DNA of 23,107 nt from the NCBI GenBank assembly GCA_964539745.1, contig CAZIJU010000056.1, positions 1 to 23,107 on the forward strand. Direction: 5' to 3'. Positions 1 through 7,530 of this stretch are shown one piece after another. How positions within the stretch are numbered: position 1 is the stretch's first letter; each line of letters starts with the position of its first letter. The DNA comes from DSNY01 sp964539745 (GTDB taxonomy: Bacteria; Pseudomonadota; Gammaproteobacteria; Burkholderiales; Burkholderiaceae_F). The notes beneath the pieces were generated by a model. It searched no databases, was not told the DNA's origin, and worked only from the letters and a program-made list of their open reading frames with translations. The translations under genes and the position numbers were made by a program.

Positions 1-2
1 CG

Positions 3-485
3 TGCCCGAAGTGCGGCTCGCGCGTGTTCGAGCAGCCGATGGCCTACGTCTGCGAAAAGAGCGTCGGCCCCGAACGCAGCTGCGACTTCCGCTCGGGCAA
101 AGTGATCCTGCAGCAGCCGATCGAGCCCGAGCAGATGAAGAAGCTGCTCGCCACCGGCCGAACCGATCCGCTGCGCGGCTTCGTGTCGAACAGGACGCGC
201 CGCAAGTTCTCGGCGTTGCTGGTCAAGAAGCCGGACGGAACGATCGGCTTCGAGTTCGAGCCGCGCGCAGCGAAACCCGCGGCGGACACGGCCGCGCCCG
301 CAGCCAAGCGCGGCGCGAAGGCGGCACCCGCCGCCGAGGAACCCGCGCCGAAGAAGTACGCAGCGAAAGCCGCCAAGGCGCCGGCGGCAAAACCCGCGGC
401 GAAGACCGCGGCGCGACCGACCAAAGCGCCGGCGAAGCCTGCGGTCAAACGCGCGCCAACGGCCAAAACCAAGCGCGCGCGCTAA
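3..485 (+). CDS. topB: DNA topoisomerase III, C-terminal fragment
   Basis: This is the 3' end of a gene that starts before the window, open in frame from the first bases. It begins with a zinc-ribbon-like segment: Cys-Pro-Lys-Cys-Gly, then further cysteines in YVCEKS and SCDF. A small domain follows (SGKVILQQPI, then KLLATGRTDPLRGFVS, then FSALLVKK, GTIGFEFEPR), which is the repeated C-terminal toprim-type topoisomerase domain of TopB. The last 60 or so residues are an Ala/Lys/Pro-rich low-complexity tail, a feature common in TopB of high-GC betaproteobacteria and probably involved in DNA contact. TopB is a type IA topoisomerase that decatenates single-stranded or replicating DNA. The catalytic tyrosine and toprim domain lie outside the window, so the call rests on the C-terminal domain alone. 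A type IA topoisomerase I tail is a less likely alternative. Confidence 0.82.
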   Translation, partial: CPKCGSRVFEQPMAYVCEKSVGPERSCDFRSGKVILQQPIEPEQMKKLLATGRTDPLRGFVSNRTRRKFSALLVKKPDGTIGFEFEPRAAKPAADTAAPAAKRGAKAAPAAEEPAPKKYAAKAAKAPAAKPAAKTAARPTKAPAKPAVKRAPTAKTKRAR

Positions 486-557
486 GTGCACGCTCGCGCG
501 CACAGACGCACCAGCGCTCGGGGGCAGCCTGTCGGTGCGCTCGGCTATCCTGAGCGC

Positions 558-770
558 ATGCAACGCTTTCTCATCGTCGCCGGCATCGTGCTGCTCGTGC
601 TGGGCCTGGCATGGCCGTGGCTGGCGCGGTCGGGCTGGTGGCGCTGGATCGGACGGCTTCCCGGCGATTTTCACTTCGAGCGCGAAGGCTTCTCGTTCCA
701 CTTTCCGTTGATGACCTCGCTCGTGATCTCGATCGCGATCACGCTGCTGCTGTGGATCTTCCGCAAATGA
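558..770 (+). CDS. DUF2905 family small membrane protein
   Basis: This is a 70-residue protein with two hydrophobic helices: residues 3-22 (FLIVAGIVLLVLGLAWPWL) and about 50-67. Between them is the short motif GRLPGDFHFEREGFSFHFP, which is the hallmark of DUF2905, a family of small inner-membrane proteins of unknown function. The ATG at 558 was chosen because the family normally begins directly before the first helix. The longer in-frame GTG upstream would add an arginine-rich leader that does not look coding. The stop overlaps the start of the following aldolase gene (ATGA at 767-770), so the two are probably translated together. Confidence 0.85.
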   Translation: MQRFLIVAGIVLLVLGLAWPWLARSGWWRWIGRLPGDFHFEREGFSFHFPLMTSLVISIAITLLLWIFRK

Positions 771-1525
771 AGCACAACGCACTGAAGCAGCGCCTACGCG
801 TCGGCGAAACGCTGTACGGCTGCTGGCTTTCGCTCGGCGCACCGCTGGCGGCCGAAGCGCTGTCGCACGCCGGATTCGACTTCCTCGTCGTCGACACCGA
901 ACATTCGCCGATCGACGGCATGGACGTCGTGGCCCTGCTGCAGGCGGTCGGCAACGGCGCCGCCGCGCCGGTCGTGCGCGTGGCGGAAAACGCCGCGGTG
1001 CGCGTCAAGCGTGCGATGGACGTGGGCTGCGCGACGATCGTCTTTCCGGCAGTCAACGACGCCGACGAGGCGCGCCGCGCGGTGGCGGCGATGCGTTATC
1101 CGCCGGCGGGCGTGCGCGGCGTGGCGGGCGCCGTTCGGGCCGCGCGCTACGGCTTCGACCGCGACTACCTCGCGCGCGCCAACGACAACGCGTGCGCGAT
1201 CGTGCAGATCGAAAGCGCCGCGGCGCTCGCTGCGGTCGACGCGATCGCCGCGGTCGACGGGGTGGACGTGCTGTTCGTCGGCCCCGCCGACCTCGCCGCC
1301 AGCCTCGGCCACCTCGGCGCAAGCGGCCATGCCGACGTGCAGGCCGCGGTCGACCGCATCGCAGAAGCCGCGCGCACGCGGGGGAAAGCCGCCGGCATCT
1401 TCGCGACGAGCGCCGCGCAGGCGCGCGACTACGCGGCGCGCGGTTTTACTCTGATCGCGCTCGCCGCCGACACGACCTGGCTGCTGCAGGGCGCGACTGC
1501 CGCGCTCGCGCAGGCGCGCGGATGA
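767..1525 (+). CDS. HpcH/HpaI family class II aldolase
   Basis: This 252-residue enzyme is of the HpcH/HpaI family. Family members cleave or form 2-oxo-3-deoxy acids or 4-hydroxy-2-oxo acids from pyruvate and an aldehyde, using a divalent metal. The conserved residues are visible: His46 in VDTEHSP, Arg71 in VVRV, metal ligand Glu149 in VQIES and metal ligand Asp175 in FVGPADL. Glu149 and Asp175 fall at the same numbers as in E. coli HpaI, and the length (about 250) is normal. The PPAGVRG stretch before residue 120 is also typical. The ATG overlaps the DUF2905 stop by ATGA. The substrate cannot be fixed from sequence. Candidates are 2-dehydro-3-deoxyglucarate and 4-hydroxy-2-oxoheptanedioate, and no pathway neighbours help to decide. 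Confidence 0.9.
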   Translation: MKHNALKQRLRVGETLYGCWLSLGAPLAAEALSHAGFDFLVVDTEHSPIDGMDVVALLQAVGNGAAAPVVRVAENAAVRVKRAMDVGCATIVFPAVNDADEARRAVAAMRYPPAGVRGVAGAVRAARYGFDRDYLARANDNACAIVQIESAAALAAVDAIAAVDGVDVLFVGPADLAASLGHLGASGHADVQAAVDRIAEAARTRGKAAGIFATSAAQARDYAARGFTLIALAADTTWLLQGATAALAQARG

Positions 1526-1554
1526 GCGCGCACGGCCGCTCCGAAGCGCTCATC
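1521..1554 (+). other. Inverted repeat after aldolase stop
   Basis: GATGAGCGC (1521-1529) and GCGCTCATC (1546-1554) are perfect 9-base inverted repeats with a 16-base loop. They start at the aldolase stop codon. The same GATGAGCGC recurs at 1583-1591 over the start codon of the next gene, so alternative pairing with the start region is possible. There is no T-run, so this is not a standard intrinsic terminator. A role in translation coupling is speculative. Confidence 0.35.
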
Positions 1555-1583
1555 CCGGAGCGCGCAGCGCGGAGGGGCGCCCG

Positions 1584-2354
1584 ATGAGCGCGCGCGCTCG
1601 GGCTGCCGCAGTTGGCGCCGCGCTACGAGAAGGCGCTGCGCGGCGCGGTCGACCTCGCCAATTCGCTGACGGCGCCCGACGCGATCGTCGTCTGCGGCTC
1701 GATCGTGACCGCGTCGCGCACGGGCGCAACGCCGGACGCCGGCAGCGATCTCGACGTGTACGTCCTGCACGCCGAAGCCTGGCGGCAGCGCGTGCAGCGG
1801 CGCATCGACGGCGTGCCGTGCGAGCTCCTCATCAATCCGGTCGAACAGGTGCGCCGCTATTTCGTCGAAGAGGGCTTCGCCGGCCGGCCGGTCACCGCGC
1901 AGATGTTCGCCGAGGGTCTGATCGTGCACGACCCGCTCGGCCGAGCCGCCGCGCTCGCCGCCGAGGCGCAGACGCAGCTCGCGGCGGGCTTCCATCCCGG
2001 CGAAAGCGAACTCGCGCGCCGCCGCTACCACGCCGTCGGCCTGCTCGACGATGCGCGCGATCTGCTGACGCGCGATCCGACGATGAGCGAGCTGCTGCTC
2101 GGGCAGGCGCTCGCCGCGATGCTCGACTACGCGTTCGCGGCGCGCGGCCGGTGGCTGCCGCCGCCGAAAGCGCGCGCGGAGCTGCTGATGAAGCTCGATT
2201 CGCCAGCGGCACGCTGCTCGCCGCCGGGCTGCGCGACAACGATCTCGCGGGCAAGCTGCGGATGGCCGAGCGGCTCGCGGACCGGCTGCTCGGCGCGCGC
2301 GGATTCTTCGACTGGGTCGGACCGCGCGAGCACGCGATTTCGTCGGGTCTGTAG
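1584..2354 (+). pseudogene. Nucleotidyltransferase-domain protein, frame disrupted twice
   Basis: The coding-like protein runs in one frame from about 1588 to about 2202 and in another from about 2202 to the TGA at 2354. The first part holds a nucleotidyltransferase core: VVCGSIVTASR, then GSDLDVYVL, which is the GS followed by DxD motif of DNA polymerase beta-like transferases. Helical text follows (YHAVGLLDDARDLL, LGQALAAMLDYAF). The tail in the second frame (ASGTLLAAGLR, then LAGKLRMAERLADRLLG, then FFDWVGPREHAI) continues it naturally, so one base appears to be missing near 2200. At the 5' end the ATG at 1584 has a good ribosome site (GGAGGGG at 1571-1577) but lies in the tail's frame. 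Loss of one GC unit from the (GC)5 run at 1588-1597 would explain that shift. If the product is instead made from TTG 1612 and ends in the wrong frame, it would run on to 2997. A sequencing error is the main alternative to true decay. The substrate is unknown. Confidence 0.62.
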
Positions 2355-2398
2355 CGCATCGAAAATCGGGCACGGCTTTTCGCATCGCTGCCGCCACC

Positions 2399-3820
2399 GT
2401 GTCTTCGCCGCCTGCCCTGCTTCTGCGCACCGCTTCCGCGCTCGCCGCGGTCGGACTGCTCACCGGCGCCGTGGTCGTTTCGTGCGCGGGCGACGCGCCG
2501 GGCAGCGGCTCGCCCGGCACGCGGCCTGCGAGCCGCGCGCTCGGGCAATGGACACCGCTCGCCGGTGTGGACACCTGCACGAAGGAATTCCACGACACGT
2601 TCTTCGTCGTCGGCCCCGACGGCAAGCGCTATCCGACGTGGCACCGTCCGGAGGAAATCGATCCCGCGACCGGCGCGCGCTGCACGTTCGGCCACGACCA
2701 CGGCATGGATCCGCGCGGTTCGGACCTGTGGCCCGAGCTGCAGCGCCACTTCGCGTTCGACGCCGACGGCAGCGGCGCGATCGACGATACGGAGCTCGCC
2801 GCGAGCGGCATTCCGTTCGGCTACGTCGCCGAGCAGCTCGAAGGCACGGCCACGCCGCGCCTCGAAGCGCACACCGGCTACAAGGTGATCTACGCCAACG
2901 ACGTGCCGCGCACTCGGCTCGTTGCCGGCCAGCCGCAGCCCTTCGACCTCGCCTGCGATCTGTTCGCCGCGTTCCAGCAGGGCACCTCCAGCGCTGACGC
3001 GTTCGCGAGCAACCTGCATGCGGTGACGTACGCAATCGACTGCAACGCCGGCGCGGCACGCCCGCAGTACCCGGTGAAGCTGATCGTGAGCGCGATGGCG
3101 ACCTACGGCGCCCCCGGCGGCTTCACGATCTTCGTCAACGGCCAGCCGGCGCAGCAGCCGGCCGGCACACCGTCGCCACCGAATTCGCCGCCGGGCGGCA
3201 GCGAGCTGGGCCGCCAGATCCCGACCTTCGATCGGGTCGCGGCCGACGTCTTCGTGCCGGTCGGGCAGACGTCGAACTACGACGCCGCGCTCGCCGAGCG
3301 CTGGGACACGCGCATCGCGCTGCGGCGTGCCGACGGCAGCGCGCTCGCGACGATCGATCCCGGTTTCACCGTGTTCGCGCCGCCGCGTTACTTCGACGCC
3401 AGCCGCGGGCTCGCGCGAACGATCGAGGTCTGCTATTCAGGGCTCGACGCCGCGGGACGGTTCGTCACCGATCCGCTGCAGGCGACGAGCATCGTGCGCC
3501 GGGCGCGCGGCGGCGTCTGCGCCGCGGTCGCGCCGAACGGGCCGGCCACGCCGGTCAATCAGCAAATCGCCTTCGAAGACCCCGCGAGCCCTTTCAACGC
3601 ATGCCGGCGCGATGCGATCTTCCGCGACAACCTCGTTCGCAACGGCGGGGGTACCACGACCTGGTACACGGATGCGTTCGGCGCAAACGGCCGCACGGGT
3701 CCCTTCAGCGGATCGGTCAAGCAGTTCGTCGCAGCCGTGACCGTCGACACCGTGCTGCTCGCCGAAGCGAAGGCGAACGTACCCTTCTGTCAAGCCGCGT
3801 CGGTGCACGCGCCGAACTGA
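2399..3820 (+). CDS. Putative lipoprotein with EF-hand-like loop, function unknown
   Basis: This is a 473-residue exported protein. Residues 1-28 form a signal peptide (LLLRTASALAAVGLLTGAVVV) ending in a lipobox-like VVSC, with Cys29 as the probable lipidation site. Residues 50-100 include FVVGPDGKRYPTWHRPEEIDP and a Cys/His segment, CTFGHDHGMDPRGSD. A perfect EF-hand calcium loop sits at about 121-132 (DADGSGAIDDTE: acidic at positions 1, 3, 9 and 12, Ser at 5). Several beta-rich stretches follow, with a Pro/Gly linker near residue 255 and further cysteines. I do not recognise a catalytic motif. The start is GTG with a poor ribosome site and is chosen because the signal peptide follows directly. 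The gene converges on the HDOD gene with a 19-base gap. Calcium binding is inferred from the loop only. Confidence 0.72.
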   Translation: MSSPPALLLRTASALAAVGLLTGAVVVSCAGDAPGSGSPGTRPASRALGQWTPLAGVDTCTKEFHDTFFVVGPDGKRYPTWHRPEEIDPATGARCTFGHDHGMDPRGSDLWPELQRHFAFDADGSGAIDDTELAASGIPFGYVAEQLEGTATPRLEAHTGYKVIYANDVPRTRLVAGQPQPFDLACDLFAAFQQGTSSADAFASNLHAVTYAIDCNAGAARPQYPVKLIVSAMATYGAPGGFTIFVNGQPAQQPAGTPSPPNSPPGGSELGRQIPTFDRVAADVFVPVGQTSNYDAALAERWDTRIALRRADGSALATIDPGFTVFAPPRYFDASRGLARTIEVCYSGLDAAGRFVTDPLQATSIVRRARGGVCAAVAPNGPATPVNQQIAFEDPASPFNACRRDAIFRDNLVRNGGGTTTWYTDAFGANGRTGPFSGSVKQFVAAVTVDTVLLAEAKANVPFCQAASVHAPN

Positions 3821-3839
3821 GCAGGCCCGGCGACAGCCG

Positions 3840-5060
3840 TCAGACCACGCCCCGCAACGCGTCGGTGGCGGCGAGCGCCTGCAGCAGCGCGGCGTTGACC
3901 TGCGCGAGCGACACGCGCAACGCCGCGGCGCGCCCGCGCACGGCGCCTGCGCCTTCGAGCGCGAGCGCGAGCTCCAGCCAGGCGGCATGCGGGCCGCGGC
4001 GCTCGCGCACCGCGTCGCACACCGCCGGCGGCAGCGGCATGCCGTCGAAAAGCCGGGCCATCGGCTGGCCGGTGATCTTGTCCAGCAGAGAAAACACACC
4101 GACGACGAAGCAGTCGTCGCGCACACCGGGCGCCGCACCCGCGGCCGCCGCCAGGTTCTCCATGCAGAAACCGCGGGCCACCGCGGTGTAGATCTGCGGC
4201 AGCGCCTTCGCTTCTTTCGAGGCGATGACCATCAGCAGCGCGAGCCACTTGACCAGGCGCTTGTAGCCGAGCAGGGCGATCGCCTGGCCGATCGAGGCCA
4301 CGGGCGTGGCGCGGACGAACGCCGGACTGTTGGCGAGCGTCAGCAGCAGATACGCGAGCACAGGCTCGGCGCGGAAGGCGCTCTCGAGCTCGGCGATGTC
4401 GGCATCGCCGTGCACCAGCCGGATCAGTTCGAGCACGGCCCGGTGCGTCGGCTGCACGGGGCCCGGCAACTGAGGCGGCACGTCCGCCAGCGGCCAGCCG
4501 ACGATCGCATGCGCCCCTGCCAACAGCGTGGCCTCGGCCTGCGCGCGCGTGGTCACGCCAAGCGCCAGCAGCGCGACGTCTTTCGGCGGCGGGCCATGGG
4601 TGGCCGCATCGGCGACGACATACTGAAACAGCGGCAGCTTGTCGCGGGCGACGGTCGCGCGGTCGTCCACGCGCAGCGCCAGACGCACGCCGTTGCGCTG
4701 CACGTCGAACAGCAGCCGCATTGTCTCGGCGTCGGCGAGATCGGACTGGCCGACCTCGAGCAGCACGTTGCGCGGCGCGCGGAAGCCCGCCAGCGACGCG
4801 TCGATGCCGAAGTCCAGCGGCGCGAGCACCACGAGCCCGTGCGGAAACGATGTGCTGCCGTCGACCGAGAATCCGGCCAGCACGCCGTCGAGCACCGCGG
4901 CGATCGGCATCCGCCCTGCGCCTTCGTCGCGCCGCAGCGCGAGCCGTAAGCCGATCGGCCGCGCATCGCGCGCGACGATCGCGCTCCACGCCGGGGCGAC
5001 CGCGTCCAGGTGCCGCGGCTCGCCGCCGTTGTCGCGTCGCTGAGGGGGCAGTTCGAACAC
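3840..5060 (-). CDS. EAL/HDOD-domain signalling protein (YuxH-like)
   Basis: This 406-residue protein probably transmits signals through protein contacts. The C-terminal half is an HDOD domain, with HRAVLELIRLVHGDADI, then EPVLAYLLLTLANSPAF, then IGQAIALLGYKRLVKWLALLM and DDCFVVGVFSLLD, all typical of HDOD proteins. The N-terminal half (PIAAVLDGVLAGF to about residue 180) matches the layout of EAL/HDOD proteins. However, its EAL core is degenerate: no EAL or DDFG-type metal motifs are visible, so c-di-GMP hydrolysis is unlikely. The GTG start at 5060 is chosen because GGAG lies 7 bases upstream and the text beyond it (Arg/Ala-rich) is non-coding in character, although the frame stays open much further. 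It diverges from the spermidine-synthase-like gene. The family often acts in motility, surface attachment or c-di-GMP networks, but nothing here fixes the role. Confidence 0.8.
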   Translation of the reverse strand: MFELPPQRRDNGGEPRHLDAVAPAWSAIVARDARPIGLRLALRRDEGAGRMPIAAVLDGVLAGFSVDGSTSFPHGLVVLAPLDFGIDASLAGFRAPRNVLLEVGQSDLADAETMRLLFDVQRNGVRLALRVDDRATVARDKLPLFQYVVADAATHGPPPKDVALLALGVTTRAQAEATLLAGAHAIVGWPLADVPPQLPGPVQPTHRAVLELIRLVHGDADIAELESAFRAEPVLAYLLLTLANSPAFVRATPVASIGQAIALLGYKRLVKWLALLMVIASKEAKALPQIYTAVARGFCMENLAAAAGAAPGVRDDCFVVGVFSLLDKITGQPMARLFDGMPLPPAVCDAVRERRGPHAAWLELALALEGAGAVRGRAAALRVSLAQVNAALLQALAATDALRGVV

Positions 5061-5267
5061 GTCCGGTCTCCGGGCCGACGCGCAAGCGCAGCCCTGTCTG
5101 CTACTCGGCAGCGCGCCGCCGGTCTTGAGCGCGCGATCACGCGAATTGGTCAGATCCCGCGCATCCGGCCGAAGCCGCCGTGCCGGCAGGGTGCAGGCCC
5201 CGTGCGACAATCGCGCCCCCGCCCGCCTCCCCACCCCGCGCTTCGCGCCGGCGACGCTTCCTGCCCG

Positions 5268-7388
5268 ATGCTGCTGTTCGCTTCGACGATCCTGCTGTCC
5301 GCGTTTCTGCTGTTCCTGGTCCAGCCGATCATCGCCAAGCAGATCCTGCCGTGGTTCGGCGGCACTTCGGCCGTGTGGACGACCTGCATGGTGTTCTTCC
5401 AGGTCGTGCTGCTGGCGGGCTACGCGTACTCGCACGTCGTGACCAGGCGCCTTGCGCCGCGCACGCAGACGCTGCTGCACGTGGCGCTGCTCGTCGCGAG
5501 CCTGGCGTTCCTGCCGATCGTTCCGCGCGAGACGCTGAAACCCGCGGGCGAAGCGGACGCGGCGGCCGCGATCATCGTGCTGCTGGCAGCGACGATCGGG
5601 CTGCCGTACTTCCTGCTTTCGACGACGGGACCGCTGCTGCAGCGGTGGATCGCGCACCGCTTCCCCGAAAAGACCGTCTACCGCCTGTTCGCGCTGTCGA
5701 ACCTCGGCTCGCTGATCGGGCTGCTGGCGTTTCCCTTCGCGATCGAACCCTTCGCCAGCTCGGCGGTGCAGTCTTATGTCTGGAGCGCCGCGTACGCGCT
5801 GTTCGTCGCCACGTGCGCTGCAACCGCCTGGCAGTCGCGCGACCGCCCGAGCGCACCGCACGCGCTCGATGCCGCCGGCGCGGTCGCGTCGCCGGCCTAC
5901 CCCGACGCCGCGGCCGAACGCCGCCCGGGCGCGGGCGACTACGCGCTGTGGCTCGCGCTCGCGGCGCTCGGTTCGGTGATGCTGCTCGCGGTCACCAGCC
6001 ACATCACGCAGAACATCGCTTCGGTGCCCTTCCTGTGGGTGCTGCCGCTGACGCTGTACCTGCTGTCGTTCGTGATCGTCTTCGAGGGCCGCGGCGGACG
6101 AGGCTGGTACGAGCGCAACTGGCTGCTGCCGCCGGCGCTCGCGCTGACTGTGGCGATGGCCTGGGGGCTCGCCGCCGAACGCGGCGTGCTCGACGTCAGC
6201 ATCGCGATCCCGCTGTATTGCGCGGGCATCTTCGTCGCGTGCCTGTTCTGCCACGGGGAGCTCGCGCTGCGCAAGCCGGCACCGCGTTATCTGACGCACT
6301 TTTATCTGACGCTTTCGGTGGGCGGCGCGCTCGGCGGGCTCGCGGTCGGGCTGGTCGCGCCGCGCGTGTTCCCGGCGTACTTCGAGCTGCCGCTCGCGCT
6401 CGTTGCGGCTTCGGCGCTGGCGGTGTGGCTCGTGCTCGGCAACCGTACCCTGGTCGGTCCCGCGCTCGTCGCGACGGTCGCCACCGGGTATTTCGGCTGG
6501 AGCTACGTCGAGTTTCTGCGCAACGACGTGATCGTCATGCAGCGCAACTTCTACGGCACGCTGCGCGTGCGCGAACAGGGCAGCGGCACCGATCAGGTGC
6601 GGCGCCTTCTGCATGGCGTGATCCTGCACGGCGAACAGCCGACGCGCGGCGCGGACCGGCTCGAGCCCGGCACCTACTACGCTCGCAGCTCGGGCGTGGG
6701 GCTGGCGATCGCAGCCAAGCAGACGCGCGGGCCGGTCAGGCTGGGCGTGGTCGGACTGGGCATCGGCACCCTGTCGGCGTACGGCCGGCCGGGTGACACG
6801 ATCCGCTTCTACGAGCTCGACCCCGACGTGCTGCGGCTGGCGCGCAGCCACTTCGGCTATCTGGACGCGACACCGGCCGCGCTCGAATTCGTGCTGGGCG
6901 ACGCACGGCTTTCGATGGAGCGCGAGCTGGCCGCCGGGCGGCCGCAGCGCTACGACGTGCTGGCGATCGACGCATTTTCCAGCGATTCGATCCCGGTGCA
7001 TCTGATCACGCGCGAGGCGATCGCGCTCGCGGCGCGGCACATCGCACCCGACGGCATCATCGCTGTGCACATTTCGAACCGCTTCCTGGATCTGAAGCCG
7101 GTGCTCGCGAACATCGCACAGGCCGAGGGGCTGACGGCAAAGCTCGTCAGCGACGAACCGGAAGGCGGCGGTTCGGCGTCGACCACGGACTGGGTGCTGC
7201 TCGCGCGCGATCCGCGCGCCTTCGACGACGCCACGCTCGCCGCGCGCGCCGAAGATTTGGCGCCGGATGCGGCCTATTCGCTGTGGACCGACCAGTTCAA
7301 CAACCTGCTCGAAGTGCTGAAGAGCCGGCCGCTCAACGACCTGAAGTCCTTGCTTTCGCTCGGATGGCCGAATCCGGCGTCTGACTGA
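5268..7388 (+). CDS. Polytopic membrane protein with spermidine-synthase-like domain
   Basis: This 706-residue protein has two parts. Residues 1 to about 420 contain many membrane helices, starting with LLFASTILLSAFLLFLVQPIIAKQ, then FFQVVLLAGYAYSHVV, NLGSLIGLLAFPFAI and LYLLSFVIVFE. The C-terminal part is a Rossmann methyltransferase-like fold of the SpeE type: LGVVGLGIGTLSAYGRPGD (glycine-rich nucleotide motif), IRFYELDPDVLRLA (acidic residue at the end of beta 2), VLGDARLSMERE, then YDVLAIDAFSSDSIPVHLIT. This architecture is known as fused spermidine synthase-like. Polyamine synthesis has rarely been shown for such proteins, and the SpeE catalytic motif here is diverged. The ATG at 5268 begins directly at the first helix. 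No ribosome site is obvious, and upstream in-frame sequence overlaps the divergent HDOD gene. The true substrate is unknown. Confidence 0.85.
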   Translation: MLLFASTILLSAFLLFLVQPIIAKQILPWFGGTSAVWTTCMVFFQVVLLAGYAYSHVVTRRLAPRTQTLLHVALLVASLAFLPIVPRETLKPAGEADAAAAIIVLLAATIGLPYFLLSTTGPLLQRWIAHRFPEKTVYRLFALSNLGSLIGLLAFPFAIEPFASSAVQSYVWSAAYALFVATCAATAWQSRDRPSAPHALDAAGAVASPAYPDAAAERRPGAGDYALWLALAALGSVMLLAVTSHITQNIASVPFLWVLPLTLYLLSFVIVFEGRGGRGWYERNWLLPPALALTVAMAWGLAAERGVLDVSIAIPLYCAGIFVACLFCHGELALRKPAPRYLTHFYLTLSVGGALGGLAVGLVAPRVFPAYFELPLALVAASALAVWLVLGNRTLVGPALVATVATGYFGWSYVEFLRNDVIVMQRNFYGTLRVREQGSGTDQVRRLLHGVILHGEQPTRGADRLEPGTYYARSSGVGLAIAAKQTRGPVRLGVVGLGIGTLSAYGRPGDTIRFYELDPDVLRLARSHFGYLDATPAALEFVLGDARLSMERELAAGRPQRYDVLAIDAFSSDSIPVHLITREAIALAARHIAPDGIIAVHISNRFLDLKPVLANIAQAEGLTAKLVSDEPEGGGSASTTDWVLLARDPRAFDDATLAARAEDLAPDAAYSLWTDQFNNLLEVLKSRPLNDLKSLLSLGWPNPASD

Positions 7389-7530
7389 CGCACCCGGCAC
7401 GACGGTCGACCGGCACGGGCGCGGCGACATCCCGTATCGGCGCAAGGGGTGCTTGCGAATGTCGAGGCGCCGCTGCTAGGTTTCGCGCGGCGCCGCCGAA
7501 CGGCGCTGCGAATCGCAAAACGGTCCTTCG

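Noticed and set aside
418..480. Repeated AKAPAK-like units as a tandem DNA repeat
   Set aside because: The repetition is at the level of amino acid composition of the TopB tail. The DNA units are not identical.
7403..7412. Palindrome CGGTCGACCG after the spermidine-synthase-like gene
   Set aside because: Too short and without a T-run or second copy. Expected by chance at this GC content.
3840..7445. A continuous minus-strand frame of 1201 codons opposite the spermidine-synthase-like gene
   Set aside because: Only the part below 5060 has protein-like content (EAL/HDOD). The rest is Arg/Gln/His-rich antisense text, a usual by-product of high GC and codon bias.
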